Part shown: positions 10,860 through 22,740 of the stretch, piece after piece
How positions within the stretch are numbered: the stretch's first letter is position 1
Layout of the letters: every line of letters begins with the position of its first letter
NCBI GenBank assembly: GCA_963971405.1
Contig: OZ020484.1
Coordinates: forward strand, 15,686,001 to 15,750,000
From: Psococerastis gibbosa
Taxonomy: Eukaryota > Arthropoda > Insecta > Psocodea > Psocidae
Length of the DNA stretch: 64,000 nt
Reading direction: 5' to 3'
Notes under the pieces: model-generated
What the model saw: the letters and a program-made list of their open reading frames with translations, nothing else
What the model was told of the DNA's origin: nothing
The model's database searches: none
Translations under genes and position numbers: made by a program

Positions 10860-12935
10860 TTTGGATTTCTATAAGGAGTATACCACTAACGAACGCAGCT
10901 GGAATATCAATCAAGAAGGCCTTTACAGCGTAATCATACAGGCAGATACAAAAATAATATATGAGTAGTCCTCGTAGCATGGTGTTCGGTATATCTCTGT
11001 GTTATGACTGTTTAATCAGTTATATTGCATTGTGCATTGAGAATGCAGGCATTACAAATGATTGTGTCTATAGTAATACAACAAAGTAAATGGAATAAAC
11101 GTCAAAACGAACTGTCAAATTTGAATGCTACCATCAGACATCTGGTCTAAAGAGCCCGCGGGACCGCGTCCAAGTATATCAAGTGTTGTGATGGTCAGAT
11201 TGAGACTGGAATCTGGATACTTCAGCCTTAGACTTGTTATAATGAGAGGGTAATTACCAGCGTCTGACAGCAACCAAACTACCACAATAGCCTTCCACGT
11301 CAGTATATTATACGTGAGCTCGGGGGTCTCGTATTTAACAGGGAATCATGACCTGAAAGTGTGCATTCAAACGATTCGTCAACATCTGCGGTCGACATCA
11401 TCAGTGAGTATTGTATCTATGACAGGGGTTCTTAAGAAAAATTTTCGGTGGCACCTGAAACATTGTTTTACCGTAGCATTGGCTCCCCATATACTGAGGA
11501 GGGGGGGGGGTGTTGACTGTGTGAATTTATATAAAAATAAAAAGGTGATTTATGTAATGAAGAAAAAAGCAAAGTTGAGTATCAAAAAAGTTTATTTAAT
11601 CAAAAATTCACTTGATCGAAACTCGAAGTTTGGCATACTTACTTACATGCTTGGCATGCTTACTACCCATGTTTTTATACAATTCCTGAATAAGTCTGTC
11701 ATTACGGGCTCTGCTTTTTTATTAATAATCAATCACTTATTTATAATATATATATATATAATGGCCCCCGAAGGGATAGGTAAGGACCATGGCTCACCAA
11801 AAAGACCCAGCGCTTTGGAACTTCTAATAACATGCCTCTCAACATACCTCATACCATCTGTATACCAAATGGATCTATCTGTACTTATACATATTACTAC
11901 TTTAAATTTTTAGTTCTTATATTGTTATCGGCACCTTGCCTCCACGTGCAAATTGGCTGCACAATGGCAAGGGACCCAAAGAAGAAAAATGTATTATCTA
12001 AATTTATGTAACTGAATTTATTTTGGGAATTACACTATTATTATTATTATTATTATTATTATTTGAGAACTCCTATTATGGGAGGCTTAGTAGCAACAGT
12101 TTCGACAAGAGGACGTGCACTAATATTTATACTAATAGGAGGTATGGGAGGCGAAGGCATCCTGGTCCCTGATTGGCTCGCTGTCAACTTAATTTCCGGT
12201 TAATGACGCCATTATCATTGTTCTTATTTTGTTCTGGGCTGGATTCCATAGTCTGTTAACTTTAGTCCTACTTTTAAATTAAAGTTCTGCGAGCGCTTTT
12301 AGATCTCTTTAGATCTCTGTGCAGCCAGTGAAGTACAGAGCAGTTGTTGATACTATAACTTACTCAAAAAGTGTACAGTATGCGTTTGCATTAGAATGTG
12401 CTCAGCAACCGCAGACTTTTCTGGATATAACAGTGAATCGTAAGGAAGGGTTCACGAAAAATGTAAAGCAATAAAAAAGGTTTCTTGGTTAACAGCTAAT
12501 TGTGATGGTAATTCCCAATATAAATATTGTAAAACAAACGCCCAAGGATTATGAGAGATATTGTATAATTGAAATGTGAATGCAGAGTCCCATGAGCCGG
12601 GAGTAATTTAAATGTTGGTCACCAACTCTGTTTTGGTTATGTTTCCCATTTTATTCCGGCCATTATGAGCTTATTTAATGCTTTAGCAAATAGAGATTAT
12701 TACCCACGGCTTTTGGCTACTGCATGATGCCATACCTCACTTAATTAATGTACTTGTTATTTATTGTTGTTGTAGAAGTACGACACAGAGAGAAATTGTA
12801 TCACGGCTACCAGTCGTACAGTTTGATATAAATGAGACACTGCGCATCTTCGATTCCACTATTGTATTATTATTCATGTGTTGAAACAACATGGTGCTTT
12901 CATTTCTTTCAAGTCGTGGGTGGTCAGAGAGTATG
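10860..12935. other. No gene recognised; microsatellites
   Basis: Holds a G run near 11501-11510, an AT run at 11744-11761 and (ATT)n at about 12034-12063. A 199-codon frame at 11314-11913 begins at GTG, crosses the G run and is rich in low-complexity lysine and hydrophobic stretches. I see no domain and do not call it a gene. Confidence 0.4.
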
Positions 12936-13013
12936 ATCAGGACATATGGAATAGTGGTACATTTCCCTCGAAAGGTTGTTGGTTCGAGTCCCACACTTGC
13001 TACATCGGTTTTG
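12936..13013 (+). repeat. SINE family A, head-only fragment
   Basis: CAGGACATATGGAATAGTGG followed by CGAAAGGTTGTTGGTTCGAG and TCCCACACTTGCTACAT matches the tRNA-like head of the family. The body is missing. Confidence 0.7.
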
Positions 13014-13650
13014 GTGACTGGAATCAAAAAGGAACATTTCTTCTATTTTATGACCTCCCCATCCTCTCTCTCTCTCCCTCTACAATCACTTTTCCTTTCC
13101 TGTAAACTTTAATTTTGTACACGCGCAAGGTCCCCCCCCCCCGGGTTTCTCTTAACGTACCTCACCCTTCCCTCTCCATGGAAATACTCGTTCTAATGAA
13201 TTTAGGTGTGACAACCAAAGGTGTACTATAGGTAATGCGTTTCTCGCATGTCCTCTATCACTGCTTTTAACATAGGCGGTGACAAATGACCCAAACAACT
13301 TTTACTCATTTTCATTGTTATGAATAAAGCAATGGGGGTATGCATGCTACCAAGGTAAAGATGATAATTTCATTGGTTTCCTTTGGTACCGGTACGTCAG
13401 CGTTAGCGTCACGAATATCTATGAAAAATTTGAATTATTTTCTAGTAAATCATCAGATTACACGTCCCACATAAAATTGTTCTTCCACGCCACTTCCACT
13501 TTTTATAATTATAAAACTAAAATTTCATCGAAGTAACTTGGTAACTTTAATCAAGAAAAATTAAGAAGTGCTCATGTACCATAATACACGAATATAATTT
13601 GGGTATATCCCAACTACCTGAGCTTGACTGTTTAAAGATTTCAATACTCT
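13014..13650. other. Nothing recognised; C tract
   Basis: A C run of about a dozen bases begins near 13131. No ORF with a motif. Confidence 0.4.
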
Positions 13651-13876
13651 TCGGGACATGTAGAGTAGTGGTACGGATTCTAACTTTCACCCGAAAGGTT
13701 GTTGGTTCGAGTCCTGCACTTGCTACATTTTCTGGCCATGCTTCGGAGGGCATGTAAAGCAGGCGAACCCGGGCCTTCCTAGTTGAGTGTAAGAGAGGGA
13801 TTTATAGCCCTTACTCCGCTAGGTTGGCTTAGTAATAGAACAAAAAGTCCTTATTTATTTATTTATTTATTTATTA
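13651..13876 (+). repeat. tRNA-derived SINE family A, best copy
   Basis: Head with an A-box-like TAGAGTAGTGGTACGG and a B-box GGTTCGAGTCC, core CCATGCTTCGGAGGGCATGT, then CCTTCCTAGTTGAGTGTAAG, CCCTTACTCCGCTAGGTTGG and a (TTTA)n tail at 13851-13876. The internal promoter matches the pol III consensus. The word AATACT occurs on both sides and may be part of a target duplication. Confidence 0.85.
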
Positions 13877-14370
13877 ATACTTACACTATTTTATGTGTAC
13901 ATTGATTGAACTACTAGTAGTACAATATAATGTAAAATAAAATTTATTTATTTATTTATTTAATGGACATAATTTTATAAGTAAAATAAATATAAATAAA
14001 TACCTGCGGACGCTGTTCCTAAGGGCACTCATGGTGCCTATGCACATACAGTAGATTATGGTGCCCATGAGGCATGAAGACACCCCTAAATCAGCTGAAT
14101 TGTACACTAGTACCATATTTACCGTATATACCATAGTAAGAGCATCATTAGTGTACACGGTACTTACCGTTACCACAAACTGCAATTTCACATACGAGTT
14201 TTCTGTACGTGAATACAGCTCAGCATGCAGCACTTGTCAGGTTCATTAAGATGTAAGGCGCTTACCTGAAAAAAATTATAAAATTAAAAATATGGTAATG
14301 CATTTCCTCTCAAAAATTACTAAAAGCACCTCGCATCTGCGTGGGTAATAGTGTTTATAAAATAATTAAT
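13877..14370. other. Nothing recognised; (TTTA)n
   Basis: A second (TTTA)n run sits at about 13942-13963. The opposed frames at 13952-14249 overlap and lack motifs. Confidence 0.4.
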
Positions 14371-14420
14371 AAACACAAAATTAGGGGGGGGGGTCTGGAC
14401 CCCCCCCCCCCCCTCCAAAT
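14371..14420. repeat. G-run/C-run hairpin
   Basis: A run of ten G (14384-14393), then TCTGGA, then fourteen C (14400-14413). It resembles the GGGGTCCGGACCCC block of the hAT MITE at 3475-3661, so it is probably a fragment of that family. Confidence 0.55.
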
Positions 14421-14639
14421 TAAATGAACTTGCACTAGATAATATGGGTTTACAGTGGGAATTAAAAATAATAATGTTTTTTAATGTTATAATCCACTGA
14501 ACCTTGTGTGCGAACAACGATTTTGTTAGATAATGTGAAAAATTCAGCAAACGTTTTGAAAGGCAAAACTTTTAATTTTTTTCTTAGAACCATAACGCTA
14601 CGCCCATTGGGGCTTATTCGTTGTACGTTTGAATATAAC

Positions 14640-14745
14640 ACAATTCTATGGTTTTGAGTGGGGTTGGTTTGGTGAGCACTAGCTACTATCTGGAGCACAC
14701 TGGACAACGTGTTGCCCAGGGACCGTCTAAAACAGTTTGTCCATT
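14640..14745 (+). repeat. Family F repeat
   Basis: TATCTGGAGCACACTGGACA, then ACGTGTTGCCCAGGGACCGT, then CTAAAACAGTTTGTCCATTG. Matches parts of 3668-3712 (-) and 4330-4410. Confidence 0.55.
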
Positions 14746-17238
14746 GTACGATTTTAACGCATTTTACAGTATAATGGGTTAAGGGCTTTCAAAATTTTAA
14801 AAATGGTTGACAGGAACAAAAACGGGGGCGTGTGTTGGTGTAAAGTTGTTGCATCAGTAAGAATATTGTTAATAGAAGAGTTATTAGGGAAGGTAAGTAA
14901 GCATAAGCAGGGCAGATGAGCAGCAGGTATTGTACATCTAGTGGCATGAACGAAGAACGACAATCTAACTTTTAAAAAATATTTCCAATCCATGCCGCGG
15001 TGGTTTCTAAATGCAAAAATACATATGATTTTGATGTTCTACAATTAATTGACAGGTTATCAACATTTTGAAATCAAAACGAGATCCAGCAACAAAAGAA
15101 GAACCAGATTCCATTGGAAGAACAACATCGCGTCAACACAACCGTGATTTATGCGATGGCAGAAAAAGTTGACTCTTGGTATTATTTCCCTAAAGTCTTT
15201 GATTAAGCACACCGATAAACAATGTGACTAATATAAATGTATAAATATAATGACACCACTTTCATAATATGTAACTTAAAATTCTAGTCATGAAGTGGCT
15301 GTCCACATCTAATGAGCCGAAAGTCAGACCGACAAGATTGCCCCGCCTCTTTAACCCCACGGTCGAAGAAGCTATTAAAATGCACTTTAAAAGAGTCTTG
15401 ACTTTTTGTTTCCTATTGTCATATGCATGAATGCACCTCCTAAAGACTGAATTCGTGCCTATTGAAGGATGCCTACCGATCACGTTTTGAATATGCTACA
15501 CCTAGTTAGCGTTACAAAGCAATATAAGGAATGTTGCATACACAGCAAGTCTTTAATTTTCTGATTTAGTAATAAAATTACAGCCAGTGACGGTTCTCAA
15601 GTAATTAGCAAAAATAATTCTACTACTTAGCAAACCCTTATCATTTTAAATTTATTTTGCCCAAGTAACCAAGAAGTGAACGCAAGCTGTGTAAGTAAAG
15701 GCCACAAGATTGCTAGAATGGTATACCCTTCCACTCAAATAATTAGAGCATCAAAGAAACCACCGATCTATCCAAGCAGAAGAATTAGTAAATTCAGCAA
15801 TTGAATTTTACAAATTAATTAATATCAAAATATTTAAGAAGAGTCTCAACCTTATTGGAAATTTCAATAACAGCTCATAAGTCAGTAAGTAGTGTAGTTG
15901 TTATAAATTAAAGTGCTTGCTTGGGGTAAACAGCGTATATGCGGGGCAAACGCGTGAGCTTTCAGGGTGTATAAAGGGCACCGACGCGTCGGCTGGCCAA
16001 GTGTTCTGAGATTACATTCTGATTAGTCCGTGACTCCGTGAGGTCTCAGGAAGGGCCGAATGGGATCGTGCCGATTAATGAAGCTACCTTCACACTATCA
16101 ACAATACACGCGTGAGTTAATAAACAATACCTCATGCTAGGGCTGAGCTGTAGACTACGAAACTACTATAGCGGGGTCACGGATGACAGATAGAGAAAAG
16201 GACACCAGACATGGTGGCTAGAAAGAAAAAATTAAGACAATTGAGGAGCTTGGTTACAAACGTGGACAATTCCGTTTTTTCACAAAATGGGGATTTGATC
16301 CGACCTTGCAGAAAATGTTAACATCCACCTGCACATTGTAAAATAAAGTGACAAAAGCAGCCAGATTGCGCACAGAAGAGATGAGAAGTCTAGCGTTAGT
16401 TATAAGCTTAATGCAATTTTCAACAGAAAATCCGCTCTCCTGAAAAATTCTACAACTTGGAATTGTCCATGTTTGTAAACAGCCTACTCAATTGTCTTTA
16501 CTTTCCAAATGGGCGAATATAACTAATAAGCAGTCCCCGACCAAGCGGCGGGATCGGAGGGTGGCAATTCTGGTGGTGCAGACTTGTATAGAAACAGCCA
16601 CAGTAGCTCGAGGATGACGGGGCGAATAGTTGCCGCCAGTACATAAGCAACCACTACTAGGGCACTCTTTTATACTAGGGTTGGAAAATTCATAGAAAGT
16701 CAAACAATATAGCCTTGTTACGGTATCTCCTTTGCAGATTTCAGGACTACCATAAAAATTTTTTTTCTCATGAAAATTGAAAATTGTAGTATAATCAAAG
16801 TAATTCGGACTGTTGTTACTAAATTGTATTGCCTGAATTGTTATCTTTTTCATAACAGAAGGATTCAACAATCCATAAACTGTTGCAACATACGTGCATA
16901 AAAAAAATTATTAAATTAGTATTTCTCATTTTTGATCCTCCCACGAAAATGGCTTGTCGTCAAGTCCTCAAAAACTCAAAAAGGTGAATGAAAATTATCG
17001 GCCTAAAGCTAAGTACAGTACCTACAATTTAAAACTCTTCTCTATTATACTGTATACTCTCATTCATTTTTAATACGGCGTTTCGTTATTTTGGCCTGCT
17101 AGCGGGGAAAAATAATCAGTTGGGCCTATATACCTTTAGGTCCATGCAAGTGAAAACCTGAAAAGCCATGATTCATGATTCATGATTTAGGAATATGGAA
17201 AAAGTTATCCCAACAAGGCTCCCGTTCCAGCAGCCTCA
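14746..17238. other. No gene recognised
   Basis: AT-rich apart from about 15930-16150, which is more GC-rich. The 127-codon minus frame at 16488-16871 has no motif I recognise. Confidence 0.4.
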
Positions 17239-17391
17239 TCGAGGCGATTATAATACCGGGGTTAAATAAATACCATAGGATTATAACTGTAAACAAACAC
17301 ATTTTGAATAGCACTTTCCATTATAAAATTATCTTGTTTACATGTTTAATACCAGGGGATTAAATAAATACCGGTATTATAATCGCCTCGA
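17239..17391. mobile_element. Short palindromic MITE
   Basis: TCGAGGCGATTATAATACCG, then GGGTTAAATAAATACC, is mirrored at the right end. TCA occurs directly outside both ends (17236-17238 and 17392-17394). At 153 bp it has no coding capacity. Its ATTATAATACCGGGGTT word is shared with the end of the 1275-1621 element, so the two are probably related. Confidence 0.8.
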
Positions 17392-17394
17392 TCA

Positions 17395-19639
17395 GGCTGC
17401 AGCTGTAATTACTAGTACAATATTGTAAATTGGGTACTTGATGAAAACTACATATTTTTAAAATAGTTAATTAAAACAAAAAATCCTTATACAGGTACAA
17501 CGTATATTGTATGGTACGTTACGACATGGTACGACTACAGTGCATCATCTTCTGATCACAATATACATTTAAATTTAAACTTTTTAGCGTCCGCTGTGAG
17601 TAGCACATGGTATAGAACGGGTACGATAGAATAGGATGTCAGCAAAACGCGTATATTTGCTCTCGGGAAACTGACAGGAAAAGTGTCGGCATTTTCGAGA
17701 GAAGCACCCACATCAATGCAAACAATGGCCGACTCAACAATAGAGGACAATGCCGCCGCATATTGAGCACGTTTGTTGATTGTAGCATATTGCCCTCTCG
17801 AGTGCAGCAATCCAATGCACTTTCAACCAAGAACAAGTACAGAATATTGGAAAAAAATAATTTCTAGTTTTAAATGTGCTTTCAAAAATGTTCTGAACGA
17901 ATATTTTTTTCTCTATTTCTATTATTTGAAGGGGTTTTCATGGACGCACCCCTGCTTACACAAGTGACCCATTGATCCCTGCCCTTCCAACGAACTTTTG
18001 TACTACTGTAATGTGTTTGAATTTTGGCGCGAAGTGGCAGCAGAAAAGAGCGATGAAGAGAGAGTCAGCGGAGTTCTTGTTTTTTCCTGGCGTAACTTGA
18101 GCCTTGAGGTGGAAGTTGGCTACGGCGCCACACCAGGATTGGGCGGAAGATGGCCCCAAGATGAGACTGAGCACCATTTGACCAGGAGTTGTGGGGGTTG
18201 CAGTACAGGGAAAGCAGTCGAACTGCCGGACCTGCAGATGTCATGTACCAGCACTCGTCAGACCTAGAGCCAGCCAACTTCATACCCCGCAGTAATTCCA
18301 AATTCAAGTAAGATCAAGCCAGTTTTTCAAAGTCGTGTAGTCATGTTCTGTTGCTCTTCAAGCATTCTTGTTCGATCTCCGAGAGGGCGGAGCAGCCTGT
18401 CTGCGTCCTACCCAGTAGCATCATTAACTTGTAAATTATTAAGTCGCATTCCTTGACCTCGTGTGAGCTTCTGCGAGGGGGGTAGGTATTGGGTAAGGTG
18501 ACGATAGCGTTCGTCCCTGGCATTCTGGTCATTGCCGGGATTTTAGTTGTGTGAATTGTTCAAGTAGACTGCTTGGGCCAGTGGCGCCTTGTTAGACATT
18601 TTTAGTGAACTGTTCAGCGGTACGCGTTTCCTGCTCTCTCTCAGAAGCTCTCACTTGTGTCAAGGAACAGTGGAATTTTCCATCATATAATTTGTTCACT
18701 TTGCATTATAGCCTATTTAATTCCGTACTGTTCTGGTCGAGTCTGCGGCCTTATTAGGGCGTTCGTGGCTGATCCTGTCCTGGGAGTTGGGGTGTATGCT
18801 GGTCGGTTTTGGATGGAGGTTCCTCCCTCAATGGACTAGTGTACATTCCTTCCCCCAGGAGTGGATCAGTGACGAGCGTCTTGGTAGGTCCGCGGACAGA
18901 CCCTGCACCTCTCCCGCTGAGGGGTTTTTCTCCGTCACTTCGTTTATTTTGTAATTATATGAATACTTTCTCTAAAATAACCGCTGTTGTGGAGCAAATA
19001 ACCGGATTTCCTCTTTTGACGAAGCAGAACCACGTTCTGAGGTGGAAGGGGGGTCTCGGCAAGGGGTTAGGAGAGTCCTTGGCTTGGAGTAGGACACAGG
19101 AGGGCCTACTGCGTTCTCTGAGCAGTGCTGTCTTCCTGTGGACTATTCCAATCTAGGATAGGCCGACTTTCTCTTCCACTTCACCTTGATTTTGTTATTT
19201 TTGTTTTAGTTAAGCAAGTCTCATGGCTTCTGCCAGCGAGCGTAGGCCGCCCCTACTACATGTTCGCATTGCCATTTTGAGCTAGCTAGTTGGGCAAACC
19301 CTATCACCTGCGAGGTACTAGGGGCGGTGTTCGCTTTGAAGTAATTCGATATAAGTCTAATAAGTAATTTAATACATGAATAAAGTAAAGCAAATATATT
19401 TTAATAGTAAAATACAATAAAATTTAATAAATTATAAATATGCAAGTCGTATGTAACCTTTCAATTTTCACACGCGTTAGAATTATAATTGTTCAAGAAA
19501 GTAGTACAGTATCATCAGCGGTTTATAAATTTACATTCAGTTAAATATAGTAGACACTTCACATCATCAATTTTAATTTACATAATTTTAGCCTTCATCA
19601 TAGTATAGTAACTTCACTTCAGTGATTTTTTATTTACAC
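17395..19639. other. GC-richer stretch without a recognised gene
   Basis: About 17990-19160 is visibly richer in G+C than its surroundings and carries overlapping frames of 60-115 codons on both strands, none with a motif I recognise. An inverted word pair around 19245-19340 (CCGCCCCTA...TAGGGGCGG) suggests a small foldback. An unspliced exon or a decayed retroelement cannot be excluded. Confidence 0.35.
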
Positions 19640-19869
19640 TACCCAGATTCAAAAAGGTTGGACCACCCTTATTCACGATGCATTTCAGTTTCTATCTCTG
19701 TCAATTCGAATAATATATCATTTATTTTAATATAGGAAGTAGCCTAACTATTCCTCAATCAAATAAGAAAAAAAATTCTCCCTATTAGGTTTAAAACCTA
19801 TCTGACAAGACAGCTTTGCTCAAACATATGCTGAAATCATCAATTCAAAAAACCTGGACCACTACGTTT

Positions 19870-21150
19870 TTAATATTTTGTTATAGTGTCTTTTGCATTA
19901 ATAACTGCCTTAATGCGACGGGGCATGGAAGATACAAGAGCGACACAATCATCTGCAGTGAACGAACCCCAAATTTCTAATAAAATGGTCCTCGTTCGTC
20001 CTTTGTCCGTACAAGAGTGGTTCTCAACTTCTTCTTCATTTTCCCCCAAATATTTTCGATTGGCGAAAGGCCAGGGCTGCTTGAAGGCTAAAGGAGAGGT
20101 TTAATATCATTATTTTGAAACCATGCCTTAGCGATTCGGCCGGTATGGCAAGTTGCGCGGTCTTGCTGAAATATAAAATTCCCATTCGACACCATCTTTG
20201 TAAGAGAAGGCTTCAAACTGTCCTCCAAAATCTTAATGTACGTCTACCCATTAACAGTACCCTCAACAAAATGAAATACACCTGTTCCTGATGCACTCAT
20301 ACACCCAAACTTCACGGTTTTCTTGATAAAGTGGGGCTTGATTGTCAGATATTCGTACTACGCGCTTAGATCCAGCAGAATCCAAAGTTAGTTGAAATCG
20401 GGCCTCATCGCTACAAATGATCTTTTTCCAGTAGTCAGAATGGCGAGTAGTCAGAATGGCGTAGAGGTAACGACTCGGACTATCATCCAGAAGGTGACTG
20501 GTTCGAGTCCCACCCGAATGCCAAAATTTTCTAGTGGTACAATTATTTATCTTCTGACTACCATGCTTCGGAGGGCATGTAAAGCCGGCGGTCCCGGCAG
20601 TCTTCCCTGACTGTCGATAGGTTAAACAGGAGGCTGTTGATGCAACCTGAAAACTCCTATACCACAGGTAGTACCACCCCGACACGAATTTACTTTTTTT
20701 TTATCTTTTTCCAGTCCTGTTCAGTCCAATTCACCCTCTCTCTTGGCCAAGCAAATCTCCTCTTTATCTGTACAGGTGTCAATAGGGGTTTCCCCTTGAC
20801 AGTGTAAAAACCATAGCGGGCAGCATGGATTTGTCTTACTGTAGTACTCACAGAACCTGGGCTATTGGACAATGTTTATTAGTTCCAAGCTTCCTTGAGC
20901 TCTAGAGCAGTTATGCGTTTGGCTTTAATGATTTTTACGAATTCCCTGTCCTGGCGACTAGACGTCTGGCACGGCCGCCTCGTCGCTTTCCCCCGGATCA
21001 GTGGTCTTGGCGTTTGTACAGCGTACCAAAAATATTGTGGACGGTAGACTTTCATAATTGGAGGATTCTCTTTATCTCTCTCTCACTTTTTCTTGCTTGA
21101 TGACGGAAAATTATCAGTTTCTGAACGCTCTTTGCTGCAGCAGATCCTCT
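19870..21150 (-). pseudogene. Tc1 transposase pseudogene (DD34E)
   Basis: Read on the minus strand. An N-terminal helix-turn-helix region (about 21130-21020) has the REIKRILQ and KSTVHNIF words. A middle part has LLTPVQIKRRF and NWTEQDWKK (about 20800-20720), and the catalytic domain follows. The first catalytic Asp lies in ICSDEARF (codon 20407-20409), the second in IFQQDRATCHTGR (20160-20162) and the Glu in LSPIENIWG (20055-20057); 34 residues separate the last two, the DD34E spacing of Tc1. The C-terminal SSMPRRIKAVI word follows. The frame is broken by a TAG between the second Asp and the Glu, at least two frameshifts, stops in the N-terminal half and a SINE inserted after DWKK. The protein would cut and paste its own element in the nucleus; this copy cannot. 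The family call is firm; the exact start is not. Confidence 0.9.
20433..20702 (+). repeat. SINE inserted in Tc1 transposase
   Basis: The 13-base target duplication ATCTTTTTCCAGT flanks it exactly (20420-20432 and 20703-20715). The head has a B box GGTTCGAGTCC and the core CCATGCTTCGGAGGGCATGT shared with family A, but the 3' body differs and ends in a T-rich tail. A 16-base direct repeat AGTAGTCAGAATGGCG spans the 5' junction (20430-20461). It is younger than the Tc1 copy. Confidence 0.9.
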
Positions 21151-21515
21151 TGCCGTTCCTCAATGATAAAATGCAGATGGGGAAAAATAATGTGTCTGAT
21201 GTTTTGAAAATATGTCTACACACTGCATATAAGCAATGTGCATTTTTTTCAAGCTTGCCTGGATGTTCACGGAAAGAATAACTCTAAGTGGTCCAAGATT
21301 TTTGATTCGGTTAATTAATTTTACACCTTCTCTGGAAAGTGTCGAGGAATCGATGAAAAACTAACGGATCTAAATTGAATTGATCAAATGTCATTAAGGG
21401 AGTATCTGGCTAATTTCCAGAGTAAACTCAGCGACCTAATATTTGTACTAACAGAGATAAAAATGGAAATGCATTGTGAATTGAGGTGGTCCAACCTTTA
21501 TGAATCAGGGTTGTA

Positions 21516-21645
21516 TTTTCGGACACTATTGGTATTGTTTCCGTTGCCAAACATACATGCCAACATGTACGATATGCAACGTACATCGGCTACAAGCGAT
21601 AATGGACAAGTTGAGACGAGCTTACAATTAACACAATGTAACAGG
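21516..21645 (-). repeat. Dispersed repeat family C, copy 1
   Basis: Shares CGGACA...TATTGTTTCCG and ACAAGCGATAATGGACAAGT with 59593-59725 (same strand) and, reversed, with 51560-51745 and 57030-57205. It abuts the right end of the Tc1 element. Confidence 0.6.
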
Positions 21646-21967
21646 CGAAATTCGAAGATGATCGAAGTTCCAGAAACTGCTTTTCAAATCCAAAAAATGT
21701 CCGTATCACGTGAGTTTCCTGATAATATCTGATCCTGATCAATCCCATAACTTAACGAACAATATTCATAATTTTTGTATAACTGCCAATCACCATTATT
21801 AAATTTAAATAGTTTTCTATAATCCTATCGTTTTGCTTTTCAGCAGATAATGATAATTTAATTTATTATTGGAAATTCAAAAATCAATCAAATTTTAGCA
21901 AGTCATATAATTTTTTACTTAATTTCCTATTTCGTGATCAAACCATAAACTCACTACTTCTCCATTA

Positions 21968-22350
21968 AGAGGATGTCGAACGGAGGTATTGGTCACCTCC
22001 GGAATAGTTGTTGCAATTTTTTAATTTAATTTTATAAATTCTAAAAAAGTTCATCTATGGAAATTGTTGAGGACTACTTCACATAAATCATAGGGTAGTT
22101 TTAATTTTTGGTGTTATAATTATTGAATGACCTTCATGGAGGACTAAAATTGCACGCATTGTAAGAATCATGGACAAATAGCTGCACCAAAAATTTAAAA
22201 ATTAAAAAAAAAAAATGCCCCATGATATCTTCTTCAACTTCGAAAGACCAATAGCTCTTAATAGCTTATGTAGTAAATTTACTAGATTTAAAAAAAATAA
22301 TAGGACCTGACTGATTTTTGCGGGCCGAATATCAACGTTCCATATCTTCT
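21968..22350. mobile_element. TA-flanked MITE (AGAGGAT family), diverged
   Basis: AGAGGATGTCGAACGGAGGT at the left and its imperfect complement at the right (AGAAGATATGGAACGTTGAT). TA flanks both ends. AT-rich interior, no ORF of note. Confidence 0.6.
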
Positions 22351-22400
22351 TAATTAATAAAGTGATAATATTGTATGTTACATAATAACAATATGATTGC

Positions 22401-22740
22401 GAAATGTAAATAACATCTTTGGAGTTACTGAGCAGTTCTGACAATTCAATTAAAGTGACAATATTTTAAACGAACAATATCACTGCACAGTGAATCATAA
22501 CGTCACGCATTACCAAGAGCATATGCTTGCTTCAGGTGGCAAGAAATGTAAATAACGTATTTGGAGTTACTGAGCAGTTCTGACAATTCAATTAAAGTGA
22601 CAATATTTTAAACGAAAAATATCACTGCGCAGTGAATCATAACGTCACGCATTACCAAGAGCATATGCTTGCTTCAGGTGGCAAGAAATGTAAATAACGT
22701 ATTTGGAGTTACTGAGCAGTTCTGACAATCCAATAAAAGT
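22401..22740. repeat. 142-bp tandem repeat, 2.4 units
   Basis: GAAATGTAAATAAC recurs at 22401, 22543 and 22685, so the period is 142. The first two units are nearly identical across their whole length (GGAGTTACTGAGCAGTTCTG; ACGTCACGCATTACCAAGAG). The third stops after about 55 bases. Confidence 0.9.

Larger units (their letters stand above)
19642..21513 (-). mobile_element. Tc1-type transposon with IR/DR ends, disrupted
   Basis: TA flanks both ends (19640-19641, 21514-21515). Each end carries two copies of a binding-site-like repeat: outer left 19646-19670 (GATTCAAAAAGGTTGGACCA), inner left 19843-19864, inner right 21287-21308 and outer right 21484-21507, about 200 bp apart. This is the IR/DR layout known from some Tc1 elements. 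Subtracting the nested SINE and its duplication leaves about 1.59 kb, the usual Tc1 size. It encodes one decayed minus-strand transposase. Confidence 0.9.

Noticed and set aside
11314..11913. Longest open frame, 199 codons
   Set aside because: Starts at GTG, reads through a poly-G run and an (AT)n tract, and has no domain or balanced composition. Likely chance in AT-rich DNA.
16015..16060. Hammerhead-ribozyme-like word CTGATTAGTCCGTGACTCCG
   Set aside because: The core needs CUGAUGA and a GAAA after stem II. The A/G at position seven is altered, no GAAA follows, and stems I and III could not be paired.
18582..18600. LTR retrotransposon primer-binding site TGGCGCC
   Set aside because: Seven matching bases only; no paired LTRs, no TG...CA ends and no gag or pol frames nearby.
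22401..22740. Tandem units as a CRISPR array
   Set aside because: Units are 142 bp and identical along their length; there are no unique spacers, and the genome is eukaryotic in character.
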